NCBI GenBank assembly: GCA_019188255.1
Contig: JAETXT010000003.1
Span: forward strand, 6,076,001-6,140,000
Length of the DNA: 64,000 bases
From: Verticillium longisporum
Lineage: Eukaryota > Ascomycota > Sordariomycetes > Glomerellales > Plectosphaerellaceae
Direction of reading: 5' to 3'
Shown: piece after piece, positions 34,854-45,913 of the stretch
Position numbering within the stretch: position 1 is the stretch's first letter
Layout: the number at the start of each line of letters is the position of its first letter
Position numbers and translations under genes: made by a program
Notes under the pieces: generated by a model
The model's input: only the letters and a program-made list of their open reading frames with translations
What the model was told of the DNA's origin: nothing
Database searches by the model: none

Positions 34854-37571
34854 ATGACAGCCCCGTCGTCCATCCAGATACCCCAGCAGCAACCTCAGTC
34901 GCAGCAAACAACGCCAACACAGTCTCAGCCAGCTCAACAAGCACCCGTCTCCAAGGAAGCTGCTGCCGCCGTTCGCAAGCGTAGGAGACGCGCCCCTGCC
35001 GGCGGTGCCACTGATGACTGCTTCACTTGCTCCAAGAGGAATGTCAAGTGTGACAGGAGAAGACCCTACTGCTCGCAGTGTCTCGAGATTGGCAACGACT
35101 GCTCCGGATACAAGACGCAGCTCACTTGGGGTGTTGGCGTGGCGAGCCGAGGCAAGCTGCGAGGCCTGTCTCTCCCCATTGCGAAAGCACCTCCTGTCGC
35201 CGGCAGCGTTAAGAAGGCGTCCATTAGCCGGGCGCGAACCAACTCGACTGCCACGACTACGAGCATATGGAGCGATACTGACGAGGCGTCACGCCGGCTT
35301 GACCGCGGCAGTGTCGACCTCTCGCCCGAGCACATTGTCGGCTCAGCTCCCACCACTCCCTATCCCCACGGCTACGACATGCTCTCCATGTCCCATCCTG
35401 AAAACACGCCTCCTCTGCCAGCGAGTCACTGGGGCAGCCTGTCCTACTCGAGCAGCGTGCCCAACGAGGGTCCCGGCTATCGAAAGTTGGGGGCTCACCT
35501 TGGCCCTCTCGCCATCCCCGAATCACTCTCCTCGGGTCTCAGCGACGTTGACTACATGTCGCCTATGAGCCACTCCTATCCTCGCGACGACATCCCTTTC
35601 CTCCACAGGCCGAATCTCAGGTACGGCCACTCCAGCTGCCCCGGCTCGCCCATCCCCCAGAGCCCTGGTTCAGGCATCCTCATGGACCAGAGGGCTGCGC
35701 CAACGTCCTGTCCAGGTCTCGTTTACGCCGCTTCTGAGCAGAGTTCAAGTCTCACGTCCCATATGGACAACTTTGAGGCCCAGATGAGCCAGAAGCTGAT
35801 GCGTGACTGCGACGGTCTGAGTGAGCCTTCCCACCCATCCTAATCTACCCCCCCCCCCCAAGACGATTTCCATACTGACTGCATGATCAAAGACGTTCCT
35901 GAGATGGATGGCTACGGCACCAGCTGCACCTCCACCGGCTCAATATGGCCTTCGCCTCCCCCTGAGGAGATGTCGCCACGCCAGACCGAGCCTACTTCTG
36001 CTCACTGGCCTACGGTGATGGGGCCGCAGCCGATCCACGTGAGCTCAGAGCTTATTGCGAAGATGCCCTTCTTCATGGATTACTACAAGAACACCATGTG
36101 CCAGTCCATGGTCTTCATCGACGGTCCCAGCAATCCATATAGGGATCACATTCTTCAGTTGGCTCAGGCTAGCCAAAGCCTGCAACACGCCATCTGCGCC
36201 CTCTCGGCGTGCAACCTCCGCATGAAGAGGCGGCTCAGCCTGGGACAGGATACGCGCGAGCTGTCTGAGAAGCTGATGGCTGAAAAGTCCGCGGCCGACG
36301 GCATGACCGATGCCCAGCCGGAGGATCAGTCTCTTTCCGAAGAGTACCAGCACCGCAATCTGGCAGTGCACCTCCTGAACCAGCAGCTCAATGACCCCGT
36401 CAAGTCCAGCCACGACTCGGTCCTTGCCACAATTCTCCTGTTGTGCCACTACCGCATGGTGGAATCGGGCATTGCCAAATTCCACACTCAATTCGCAGGC
36501 GTCAAGAAGATCCTTGCCATCCGCCGCAGGTCGCAGCAGTACGCGCCGTCGCGCGACTCGGCCTGGATGGAGGCCATCTTCACCTACTTTGATGCCATCT
36601 CGGCCAGCATTAACGACCGCGAAGCGCAGCTTACCGGCTTCTTTGGTGTTGCACCCGACGCCCCTCTCCTGCCGCCAGGCGCCGAGAACCTCGTGGGCTG
36701 CGATCGTGAGCTCTTCAAAACTATAAGCAAGCTTGGCCGCCTCAACCTCCTCTCACAACACCGTCCCGTTCAGAATACCTCGAGCAGCACATTGCCGCGC
36801 AATGTGCCGTCGCGCTCGCAGTCCCCGCTCGGCTCGCCCCTGGGCCATGCTTACAAGGGCAGCATCGGCAACCTCCATCAGCAGCAGCTTGGCGACATGT
36901 ACGGCCTCGGCGGCGGTCACCGCTTCGATGGCAACGGCTTTGGCACGACGCTCGATGATGAAGAGCTTCTCAACTCGGCTGTCTGTTCGTCTGCCTCATA
37001 CGACGAGCAGCGCAATACGTTCTGGTGCGAGTGGAAGGAGGCGCGCCTCGCGCTGCAGTCGTGGGAATTCGACGCCTCCCGCATCCAGGCCTCGCTGCCC
37101 TCGCCGGCGACACCCTCGCAGATCCGCGACCTTGGCTCCCTCTCCGAGGCGTTCCGCTACGCGGCTCTCCTGTACACGGAGCGTCTTGCGTCGCCCAATG
37201 TGCCGTCGAACCACAGCAACTTCCAGAACCTGGTCTCGCAGGTGGTATACTACGCAACGTCTCTCGAGGCAGGTTCCTCTGCAGAGAAGTTCTTGCTCTG
37301 GCCTCTCTTTGTCGCGGGCAGCGAGTGCGTCAATGAGCTGCAGCAGAACATTGTACGCAGCAAGTGCCGAGACATTATGACACGATCGGGCTACATGAAC
37401 AACCTCGCAGCGCTCGACGTGCTCGAGCGCCTGTGGGCTGGTGACTGGAAGGAGGGGCTCGAGGCACGCAGCCCTGGCGCCGCGCGGGTTGAGGCGATGC
37501 GCCGCGGCCCCTTTAACTGGACGCGGTGCATCGGCGGACCTGGCGTTGAGGTTGAGTGGATCATGTTCTGA
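34854..37571 (+). CDS. Zn2Cys6 (fungal binuclear cluster) transcription factor
   Basis: Exons 34854..35820 and 35893..37571 with a 72-nt intron (GTGAGC to AAAG, containing a run of C) give 881 residues. The ATG sits in GCCACCATG, a strong start context. Residues 10-30 are Gln/Pro-rich. A basic RKRRRR (41-46) probably acts as nuclear signal. The zinc cluster is C56-x2-C59-x6-C66-x6-C73-x2-C76-x6-C83, followed by GYKTQLTWGVGVASRGKLRG, a segment seen in one conserved clade of ascomycete regulators. A Ser/Pro-rich middle contains the intron. The second half (from about residue 370) looks like a fungal-specific transcription factor domain of the Fungal_trans_2 type, with helical blocks such as HILQLAQASQSLQHAICALS. 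The targets are unknown. The very long gene-free upstream region suggests complex, possibly developmental, control. Confidence 0.9.
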
Positions 37572-38703
37572 GACAATGAAGCCTGGATGGATGGGGTTGG
37601 GATCTTCGATCGGCACTTGCTTGACATGAGCCGGATCATCACGGCGAGACAGAGACAGCTCGCGAGTCAGCATACGCGCGAGTGGAGGTCTATGATTTTG
37701 ACTATTTTTTTTCTGTTTCCCGATCTATTTTGGAACTTGACGACTATGAAAGTGGGATTACAGCGATCAGCGAACGGGGCAATAACCAGCGAGCGGATGA
37801 CTCGAGATGGGCCACTTGAGCCCAAGGGGGAAAAGGGGAAACACGCGAACAAAAAGTCAAGACATTCTAGCTACTCCTGTCATACCTAACCCTATTTGAC
37901 GAACGAAACACGGTTACAGCCGTGCAAAAAAAACATGTACCATCACCACAACAACTTTTTGCCCTCTGTGGCTACCCGTGATACCTTGTCTGTTGGAAAC
38001 CTGCAGTGCACAGTACGAAAGGCGAATGTGACAGAAAGGCGAAAAAGCTCGTACTGCTCGCAATGATGCCATCTCGACTCGAATGTTGCAAAGAACAGAT
38101 TTTTTCCTTCCCACCTCATCATGCCGTGGATTGATTTCCCCTGTATGCACTCCACGGTCCACGCTGGACATTTCCGTGTCGCCATCTCCGTGGCACCGCC
38201 CCCGTACCCATTCATCGACGCCCCGTACTCATCCAATTCGTGGACAGATGACGGCGTTCGCCAGATTTCCCGTGCGCCGGGCGGTACGACTCGCCGCACG
38301 CATGTGAACATTGCTTGGCGCGAGGTTGTATTCCAAGAGACGGCCAAAACAGCAAAAACCCATGAACAAAAGCCTCGGTTCTATGTGACTGACCCCCCGT
38401 CCCCCATATCGGAAATCTCCTATGGACAAGGCTGGCTGAGCTGCCAGGAAGCAGCTTGCACAGCTCATAACACCCCCTCCCCGAGGTTGCGTCGGGGTAA
38501 AGTGCAGCGCCCGAATATCACCCGAAGTTGTCTGTTTCTCAGTTAATGTCACCAAAAGCCTCGGCGAGTTCCACCACCTTTGCCCCAAAAGTCCCCTGTC
38601 CCCCCAGCCCCAACCCTCCTAGGAACCCATTCCCGGTCAGACCCCAGAACTTGCTCGGCGGCGCCCGGATCCCCCGCAACAAAGGAGGCATAGGTAAGTA
38701 GTC

Positions 38704-38727
38704 AGAGAGAGAGAGAGAGAGAGAGAG
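38704..38727. repeat. (GA)n microsatellite
   Basis: Uninterrupted dinucleotide run of about 12 units. Confidence 0.85.
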
Positions 38728-39190
38728 TCTGAGCTAGAACACAGGGGAAATAAATGGCAGGTTAGAGCGAAAGACAAAAGGGACCGAGACCGAAAGAACC
38801 CCATACCCATACCGCCTCCTCCCCTACCCTGGTCCCCTGGACTGCGATCGTGATTCCTGCCTTTCTGTTTCGTTCCTGTTTGTTCTGCCGTGGTCCTGCG
38901 CCAAGGTAGCGCCCGGCAACGCTCGCCGCTGGCCGCCCCACAGTGGTGATAACGACTTCCTCCCTGGCTGAAGAGGAGGGGGGGGGGGGAGAAGGAGGAA
39001 AGACAGCTGGCAGGGTAGGGTGCCTCGGACAGGGGGTTGAGGGTGGATGTTCTAGAAGGACGACAAGCTGCGATACAGGGCAGATTGGGCGCTTCCATTT
39101 CCGATGATGGCGCTTTCCCGGCAGGGCAGGGGTGGTGGTCAAGGAGCCATCAAACGCTACGGCGACAGGCTTTCAGCCTGTGACTTTTGC

Positions 39191-39223
39191 GTAGCCTGTA
39201 GCATGTAACCTGTAGCCTGTAGG
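39191..39223. repeat. Short tandem repeat with GTAGCCTGTA units
   Basis: GTAGCCTGTA, then a diverged unit, then CTGTAGCCTGTAG. Three related copies of about 10-11 nt. Confidence 0.6.
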
Positions 39224-40176
39224 TGAGAGTATCGTACCTCTCTCAGACAGGGGGTTGGGGGAGGAGGCGGAGTTGAAGGGGGGAGGCGGGATGCGGCGCC
39301 TTTCAGAGCCAGTGCGCTACTCGAAGAGGACTTCGGCTCCGGCGGTGCTGATAAGACGTGCTCGACGGGGGGTCGAAAAGACAGCGAGTGGGCGGTTTCC
39401 CCACCTTGGAGGGATCGCTCACCTTCTTTTCTGCTTCGTGCGAATGGGCCTCTCTGCCAGACCAGGCCAGGCCTGACCCGGCCATTGTGTTGCCCTGGCG
39501 AGGATTGAGGCAAGCAGGCTGCGAGATGCAGGTACCGGGGCTCAGGTGGTTCCTCCGGAGTGTTCGCTGTGTTGGTTGCACCGGAGCACGTCACGACGCC
39601 CGCAGGAGGGACGGGGGGGGTAAAGAGAAGCAGAAAGGGGGGTGGGGTAGGCGGACTTGAGAGTGGGATGGGTCGGCGAGTGGGGGTTGAGTGAGGTGAT
39701 CCAAGTCAAGGGGTGGCTGTCTACAGTTTTCTTTACGTGACCGTCCTTCTCGTGTTCAGAGGCACACTGACGGACTGGGACAAGGGGAGGGCGTGGGAGG
39801 TCAGGCTTGAATGGGAAGGAAGTGGGAACATCATCATGAGCAAGACAGGAGACGGGCTACAAGTGGCGTGACTTTTCGTCGAGCTGCCTCATCGACTGTC
39901 CTGAGTACGCTGGCGCAAGAAGACGGACGGGACGAGAGGCGAGAACGAGCCGTAGTGACGGCAATGACGGTGATGATTAGATGAAGGCACCCTTTGGCGA
40001 GCATCGCCATCGTTTCCCTTCCCGGCGGTTCGCCTTGGCTATGCCCCCCCTCCTTCTTTTGACCCCTTCTTCGTCTTCTCGTCCTTCTTCTGCGAACCTC
40101 TTCAACCGTTTGGCCCCTCCTGCACATTGCCTGGCTCACCCTTGCCACTTGAACCGGCTCTGCCTTAGCATGCCCA

Positions 40177-42780
40177 TCATGCCCATCGGCAGCAGACCCT
40201 GCTCGACCACGGCCAGCCCCCCAACCGTGACACCATGTCCTTTGCGTGCTGCCGGCACACCCATCGCTCCTGCGCCGACAGCTTCTGCCATGCCGACCCC
40301 GAGCACACGCCATCCTCCATTTCCCGCAGCGGCTCGGGTCCAGGCTCCCTGCGCATCTCGTCAAACGCTCTGCCCAGCGCCCGTGACGTTCTCTCCTGGT
40401 ATCGCGTGTACTCGTCGTAGCTGAAGAATTGCTCGTTCCTGAGGTCTGGGTAGTCGCGCTTCAGATCCTCAACCGTCCGGTTCATCCTGTTGGTCCCGTC
40501 GAGGTCGTCGTGCGGCGACTCGAATGCCGCTCGCGCTGCCCGGTACCGCGCCGCCTCTTCCGTCATGTAGTCGTCTATGACCTTGCCCGGATCCTCGAGC
40601 ACCGACTCCCGCAGCAGAAACATGGGCACAAACGGATTCTGCAGACCCAGGCCCCCTAGCGACAGGGGGAAGTACAGGTACCCGTCTGGCACATCCTGCA
40701 CCCCGAACCGCTCGGCGATCATCTGCTTGAGCCGCGCACCAACACCGCCGCTGACCCCGGGGAAGAGCGATTCCTGGATTCGTTGAAAGGTCTGGAGGAT
40801 GCTGTCGACGTGCGCCCGCGAGTAGCAATTGGCCAGACTGCCAAAGTTGGTGCTGAAGAACCGTGACCCGTAGATGTTCCACGCCTGGATCCAGTCGAAG
40901 ACGCTTTTGCACGCGTCCAGTTGTAGCCGCAACTCATCAATGTGCGTCGACACCTTGTCCTGGTCCAGCAGGAACCGTCCGCTCGCTGCATCCAGCTTGA
41001 GGAACCCCCAGACCACGTTTCCCTTTGGCAGTCCCTTCGTGATCCCTGGAGGTGTCGGGACTTTCCACTTCGGCCGGATGATGGCGCTGCCCGTCTTTTC
41101 CTCGTTGATCGCCAGTCCCATGAGATTCGTAAACTCGGTGATGGCGCTCCAGGCGGCGACGCACCGCTGTTCGGATCCCCAGAGCCACATGTCGTCATGC
41201 AGCCGGTAGAGTCGCGCACCGTCTGCCTTTTGGTTCACGGCAAAATCGAGACAGAACAGCATCGATTCGGCGAAGAAGTCGGCAATCGGCGTGCTGAGTG
41301 GTGTGCCTCTCTTCCGTAGCTGCGGTTGCGCGTCGCAAGGGTCCTCTTCGAATCGCAAGGGACACTCCAGGGCTTTCCGGAAGAACGCGATCCAGTCGGT
41401 GTCAACACCAAAGAAGTCGAGCACCGCGTAGATGGACGAGTGCGGAACGCTGGGGCCGAACCACTTGAAGTCGGATCGAATGACGGTGATATCCTGACCG
41501 AGTCTGGTCTTCATGACGATGCTCGTTTGCAGAATATGCAAAAGGTTCTGAACCACCTTGATGTGAGATTTCCTGCTGTCGTTTGCGGCTGCTTCCCCTT
41601 GGTTGTATCCACCACGCTGCTCGTCCATGGTCGCTGGCAACTGGTCGAGCAATACCTCGGCTCGGTAATGATCATCCAAATTTTGGTGTACGCTGCCGTT
41701 AGCACTCTGATACCTAGGCGTGTTGAGGAAGAACATCCGCCGGCGGGCGTCTTCTTTGTCCATTGGCGGCACCGTCGTCTTTGGTACGCCGGGGGCGACC
41801 AGGAAGTCCGAGAAGGCGGATCGCATCAGCACACCCCAGCTCCGACCGATGTAGTAGAGAAACAGCGTTTGAAGCAGATCCTCATCCGGGTAGAAGCGGT
41901 AGCGGCCGTTCAGCTGGCGGCGAGGGGTGATGGTGCACACCGAGTCCCACGACCAGGACTTGCGTGTCTGCATGCGCATGTTGAGCACGTCGGCGATCTC
42001 ACGGAGGACGATCTTGTTGTTGAGAAAGTCGTTCAAGGTCGCCTTCTTCTGGTCTGTCAGGATATCCGTTCTCAGGAGACCACTGATACAGTTCGTCAAG
42101 ACCTGCTCATCAAAATGCGTCCGCTTGTCCCAAAGCTTCTGAAAGTCCTCCAGTTCATCAGTAAGCCTTTTGAAGGCCTCCTCGACGTCTTTCGACGATG
42201 ATCGAAAAAGGTCCTCGAGATAAGACTTGATGGCGCGCGTGTCCGTGTCTTTGGCTGTGAAAACATACTCCTCCCACGTCGCACGCTGCTCGTGCGACTC
42301 TGCCCGACCGACGGGCAGAAACCCTGAACTAGAGACGGCGTCGGAACCTGCGTTGGATGCTGTGTCGGAGTCGGAGGTACTGTCGGCCTTTCCAGCCGAA
42401 ATCCATTCGTTCACAAGCTTCCCATACAGCTCGGCGAAGCGATACTTCTCTGACTGGACGTTGAGCTCGTTTCTCAGAGACTGCTCGTAGTCGTTGATGA
42501 AGTCTTGGGAGACCGAGGGGTCATGCTTGGCCTGCAAAATGAAACGCTTCAGATTTTCGAGTGAGATTGTGGAGCTGTCGGCGACAGGAGTCATGGATGG
42601 CAGTATCTCGAGGCCTTCGGCGAGAAGGAGGGTGCGGCGCTTAGGCTCCGGCTCGTCGCTAGCGCGGTCGAGGAGGGCGCGCTTTGCCGATTCATACTCG
42701 TTCTTCTGCTTGTCAAGTTGGTCGAGCTTGATGTTGGTGATGGAGTACAGAGTTTGCGACAGGATCTCCGAAGACGCCAT
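40177..42780 (-). CDS. rvt: rvt: cellular, non-mobile reverse-transcriptase-related protein
   Basis: Single long exon, 867 residues. Polymerase motifs are clear. Motif A is SDFKWFGPSVPHS (Asp437), motif B is RGTPLSTPIADFFAESM (about 491-507), and motif C is RLHDDMWLWG with Asp529-Asp530 in the rvt-type DD-x-W context instead of the retroelement Y/F-x-DD. An INEEKTGS segment (558-565) and WGFLKLD (591-597) follow as motifs D and E. There is no endonuclease, integrase, RNase H or gag, and no flanking duplication. A long N-terminal region (1-300, partly helical) and a C-terminal helical region are present, as described for rvt genes: single-copy, selected RT relatives of fungi, some other eukaryotes and bacteria that polymerise NTPs/dNTPs and form multimers, with unclear cellular role. 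The last 15 codons are probably out of frame: with one more G in the six-G run (40217-40222) the end reads GGLAVVEQGLLPMGMMG and stops at 40136-40138. Confidence 0.88.
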   Translation of the reverse strand: MASSEILSQTLYSITNIKLDQLDKQKNEYESAKRALLDRASDEPEPKRRTLLLAEGLEILPSMTPVADSSTISLENLKRFILQAKHDPSVSQDFINDYEQSLRNELNVQSEKYRFAELYGKLVNEWISAGKADSTSDSDTASNAGSDAVSSSGFLPVGRAESHEQRATWEEYVFTAKDTDTRAIKSYLEDLFRSSSKDVEEAFKRLTDELEDFQKLWDKRTHFDEQVLTNCISGLLRTDILTDQKKATLNDFLNNKIVLREIADVLNMRMQTRKSWSWDSVCTITPRRQLNGRYRFYPDEDLLQTLFLYYIGRSWGVLMRSAFSDFLVAPGVPKTTVPPMDKEDARRRMFFLNTPRYQSANGSVHQNLDDHYRAEVLLDQLPATMDEQRGGYNQGEAAANDSRKSHIKVVQNLLHILQTSIVMKTRLGQDITVIRSDFKWFGPSVPHSSIYAVLDFFGVDTDWIAFFRKALECPLRFEEDPCDAQPQLRKRGTPLSTPIADFFAESMLFCLDFAVNQKADGARLYRLHDDMWLWGSEQRCVAAWSAITEFTNLMGLAINEEKTGSAIIRPKWKVPTPPGITKGLPKGNVVWGFLKLDAASGRFLLDQDKVSTHIDELRLQLDACKSVFDWIQAWNIYGSRFFSTNFGSLANCYSRAHVDSILQTFQRIQESLFPGVSGGVGARLKQMIAERFGVQDVPDGYLYFPLSLGGLGLQNPFVPMFLLRESVLEDPGKVIDDYMTEEAARYRAARAAFESPHDDLDGTNRMNRTVEDLKRDYPDLRNEQFFSYDEYTRYQERTSRALGRAFDEMRREPGPEPLREMEDGVCSGSAWQKLSAQERWVCRQHAKDMVSRLGGWPWSSRVCCRWA

Positions 42781-43862
42781 TGTAGTGAATGTTTTAAGGT
42801 TAGAGAGTGGAAGAGAAAAGAGGGTGGTTAAGGCGATTGAGTCTGTCGATGCCCTGGATGCTTGTGAAGTGAGTATGCGTGTTGATGATGATGTAGCATG
42901 AGGTGGTTGAAGGACGGAGAGACGCCTCTGTTATATCCAACAATGATCCCACTGAGGCCTACATGTTAGTAGCCGATTTGATCAGAGGTGCGCAGCGGCC
43001 TCATCGGTTGATGGTCTGTTTCGTTGAGTCCTCAGCCGTTGGTTGTGTTCCACCTGAATTTGGCCTCAGTTACCCCCTGCCTCTTGCTCGTGTCCGGTGT
43101 GTCATTGCGGTCGGTGTGATTCAACTTTGTCACAGAGTCCAGACAGGTCGTAACTCTGGTTGATGACAGGCATGATGCACCTGCATTGTATCTTCAAGTC
43201 ACCAAAGGGCGGCGTCGAGTTTTCCAGCCTTCACTTGAGGTTCATACACTCTCTCTCCGCCTGCGAAAATCGGAGGTGGCCTGACCTGCAGGGGTTCCAT
43301 CCTCGGAGGCCGAATCGGGCGGGGCTAGGTATGTCCGCCGTTGGTTGGTCGAATCATGATTATAGGTCCTGATCGTTGACGAAGGTCCGACGAAGGGTTG
43401 GTGAATCGACGCGCTTCCTTATAAAAAAACGGATATAGAGGAGAAGAAGAAACTTCAGCTGAGGGGGAAGGGAGTCACTGGGCAGGTCATGGAATTCATC
43501 GGCTCCCGGTTTCGGGCCATCAAGGTTGCCATGGATGTCAAAGTCATGTCATTGCAGGGCGTAGGCGTGGGTGCCGAAGGTGCGCGCCACGCAATCCATT
43601 GGAAAAAGGTCTTAGGTAAGCTGCCTCGAGATGCCGTCATCGGCCCCCCTCCCTCCTCTTGCTCCATCTCTCCTTCCCTTAAGGTGCCTTACCTAAGGCT
43701 AGGCGCAGGAAGGCGTCATGGGTAAGATCCGCAACTAACCGCGATATCTGCACAGCACCTCTCTCTCTCTCTCTCTCGCCTGCTCCCAGCTCCAATCATA
43801 GAAATCACTAGATCCTCACGGCCTCGGTTGGCAGCAAAGGTCTCACATACGCCAACACCACC
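42781..43862. other. Divergent promoter region between rvt and the MFS carrier
   Basis: No supported gene. A (CT)n run near 43761-43780 lies in the leader of the transporter, and a TACCTAAGGCTAGG motif at about 43689-43703. The first 100 bases are the likely rvt leader. Confidence 0.55.
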
Positions 43863-45626
43863 ATGGCTGACGACACCAGGCCCTCGGCGGCCCAACCCAA
43901 TGAGAGCTCCGAAACGACCCCTCTGCTCAACGAGCCCAGACGACGGCCTACTGGGTTCGGACCCTCAGAGACCGACTCCATTCCCGAGCCAGAACTACCG
44001 GACCAGGATCGCGAGACAACCGTCATTGCCGACGGCGTCTCTCCCACGCGGCTGACTCTTATTCTCGGCGCCGCTTACCTAGGAGTGTTTCTCGGCGCCA
44101 TTGATTCCACCATCATCGCTACCTTATCTGCCCCCATCTCCAGCGAGTTCAAGTCCTTGAGTCTCCTATCATGGCTCGCCACGGCCTACCTCATCTCCAA
44201 CGCTGCCTGCCAGCCTCTATCGGGTCGTCTGACGGACATCTTCGGCCGTGGACCAGGCCTCATCTTTAGCAATGTCTTCTTCGCTGCCGGAAACCTCATC
44301 TGCGGGCTCGCCCAGGACCAGCACGTCATGATCTTCGGCCGAGTCATTGCTGGCATTGGTGGCGGCGGCCTCATGTCCATCTCAACCTTCCTGGCCTCCG
44401 ATCTCGTTCCTCTGCGCAAACGCGGCATCATCCAGGGCGTCGGTAACATCGCGTACGGCGGCGGTGCCATGTTGGGCGGTGTCTTTGGCGGTCTCATCAA
44501 CGACCACACGGCCTGGGGCTGGAGGCTGGCCTTCCTGATCCAGGTCCCGCCTGTCGTCGTCTCGGCCATCATCGTCGCCGTGCTCGTGCGCGTGCCTCCC
44601 AAGGCGTCCGACAAGTCGTACCTCGCTCGCATCGACTTTGTCGGCGCCTTCCTAACCATCTCGTTCCTCGTGCTCCTGCTGCTCGGCCTCAACGCCGGAG
44701 GCAACATCGTGCCCTGGCTGCACCCCTGCCCCTGACAACCATTCCCCTCTCCGTCGTCGCCTTTGTCGCCTTCATCATCTGGGAGAGCAGAGCCAAACAA
44801 CCCATCATCCCTGTCAAGCTCCTCATGCACCGCACCGTCATCGCGGCCTGCCTCTGCAACTTTCTCAGCACAATGGTCATCATGATGGCCCTCTTCTACG
44901 TGCCCCTCTACCTCCAGGTCATCGGCCTCTCCGCCACCGACGCCGGCCTCCGCCTCCTCCCCTCTCCGCTGGGAATTTCCGTCTTCTCCCTCGGCTGCGG
45001 CTACCTCATGAAGAAGACGGGCCGCTACCTTCTCCTCGGCACCGCCGTCCTGACCCTCCTCACCATTGCCGTCGCTGTCCTCTGCTCGTTCGACGAAAAG
45101 ACGCCCACGTGGACCGGCGGCCTCGTCTTCTTCATGGCCGGCGGCGGCTACGGCGGCATGCTGACCATTACGCTCCTCGCCTGCATCGCGGCCGTCGACC
45201 ACTCCCAGCAAGCCGTCATCACGTCCGCCACATGTACGTCTCGCAAGATTTCTCTCTTTCTCATCCCCCTAGGTGCCCTTCTCCGTTATGTCCAGGCACT
45301 GACGATGAACCACAGACCTGGCTCGCAGCTGCGGCGGCACCATTGGCGTCACGGTCGGTTCCGCCGTCTACCAGAACATCCTCAAGACCAACCTCTGGGC
45401 CCGCTTCAGCGACTACCCCCACGCCGCCGAGATCATCGCCCGCATCCGGGACGACCTCGACGAGCTGCACCGGCTGCCGCCCGGCTGGAAGCAAGGCGTC
45501 GTCGAATCATTCATGGGCGCCTTCCGCGGCGTGTGGCTCACCATGCTGGGGCTCTCGATCCTGGCGCTGATCTGCATTTCGCTCATGCGGCAGCACACGT
45601 TGCACGCGACGCTGGAGAGGCGATGA
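43863..45626 (+). CDS. MFS transporter, DHA2-type (Fnx1/Vba-like), one base missing
   Basis: Exons 43863..45233 and 45316..45626 with an 82-nt intron (GTACGT to CAG). The coding sum is 1682, one short of 561 codons. The frame breaks at the C-run 44723-44726: upstream LNAGGNIVPW, downstream PLTTIPLSVVAFVAFIIWE. With one C restored the product has 560 residues with about 14 membrane spans. MFS signatures are GRLTDIFGR between TM2 and TM3 (the G-x-L-a-D-x-x-G-R/K type motif A) and the Gly-rich GRVIAGIGGGGLM. The cytosolic N-terminus contains ETTPLL, an acidic dileucine (E-x-x-x-L-L) like that used to sort vacuolar membrane proteins. The family includes vacuolar basic-amino-acid carriers and drug exporters; vacuolar location is an inference. 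Its 3' end faces the acyl-CoA-synthetase-like gene, 287 bases away. Confidence 0.82.
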
Positions 45627-45913
45627 ACTGTTTGCAGGCCAAACGTGCAAGAGAGGGCAAGGTCAGTCAGGCTGCTGCAGTGTCTTGGGCGCAGTTGAAC
45701 ACTCTCGCGCAGGCCACGGCCGTTGTTTACATGGATTGGATTTTCATTTTTATCAAGCGAAGCCTGCATGTTCATTATATCGTTGAAACGTCCGGGCTGG
45801 CAAACACCCCATCAGGTCTACATGAGATTTTTTTACGGGGGCAGGGCTGAAAAGCAAGTGAACTGCACCCTGACCGTCCAAGACAGATCATTGTGGCTTT
45901 ATAAATGTTCGCC

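Larger units (their letters stand above)
37572..40176. other. Intergenic, convergent ends of the regulator and rvt genes
   Basis: No supported gene. It holds a (GA)n run at 38704-38727, a G-run near 38979-38989, and a short tandem repeat at 39191-39223. The last 40 bases probably belong to the real 3' end of the rvt frame (see there). Confidence 0.5.

Noticed and set aside
41326..42201. 291-codon plus-strand frame
   Set aside because: Antisense shadow of the rvt gene.
40177..42780. Reading the RT gene as a retrotransposon fragment
   Set aside because: The motif C context, lack of endonuclease/RNase H/gag, full length and absence of flanking duplications fit rvt better.
44186..45211. 341-codon minus-strand frame
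   Set aside because: Antisense shadow of the MFS gene; acidic low-complexity translation.
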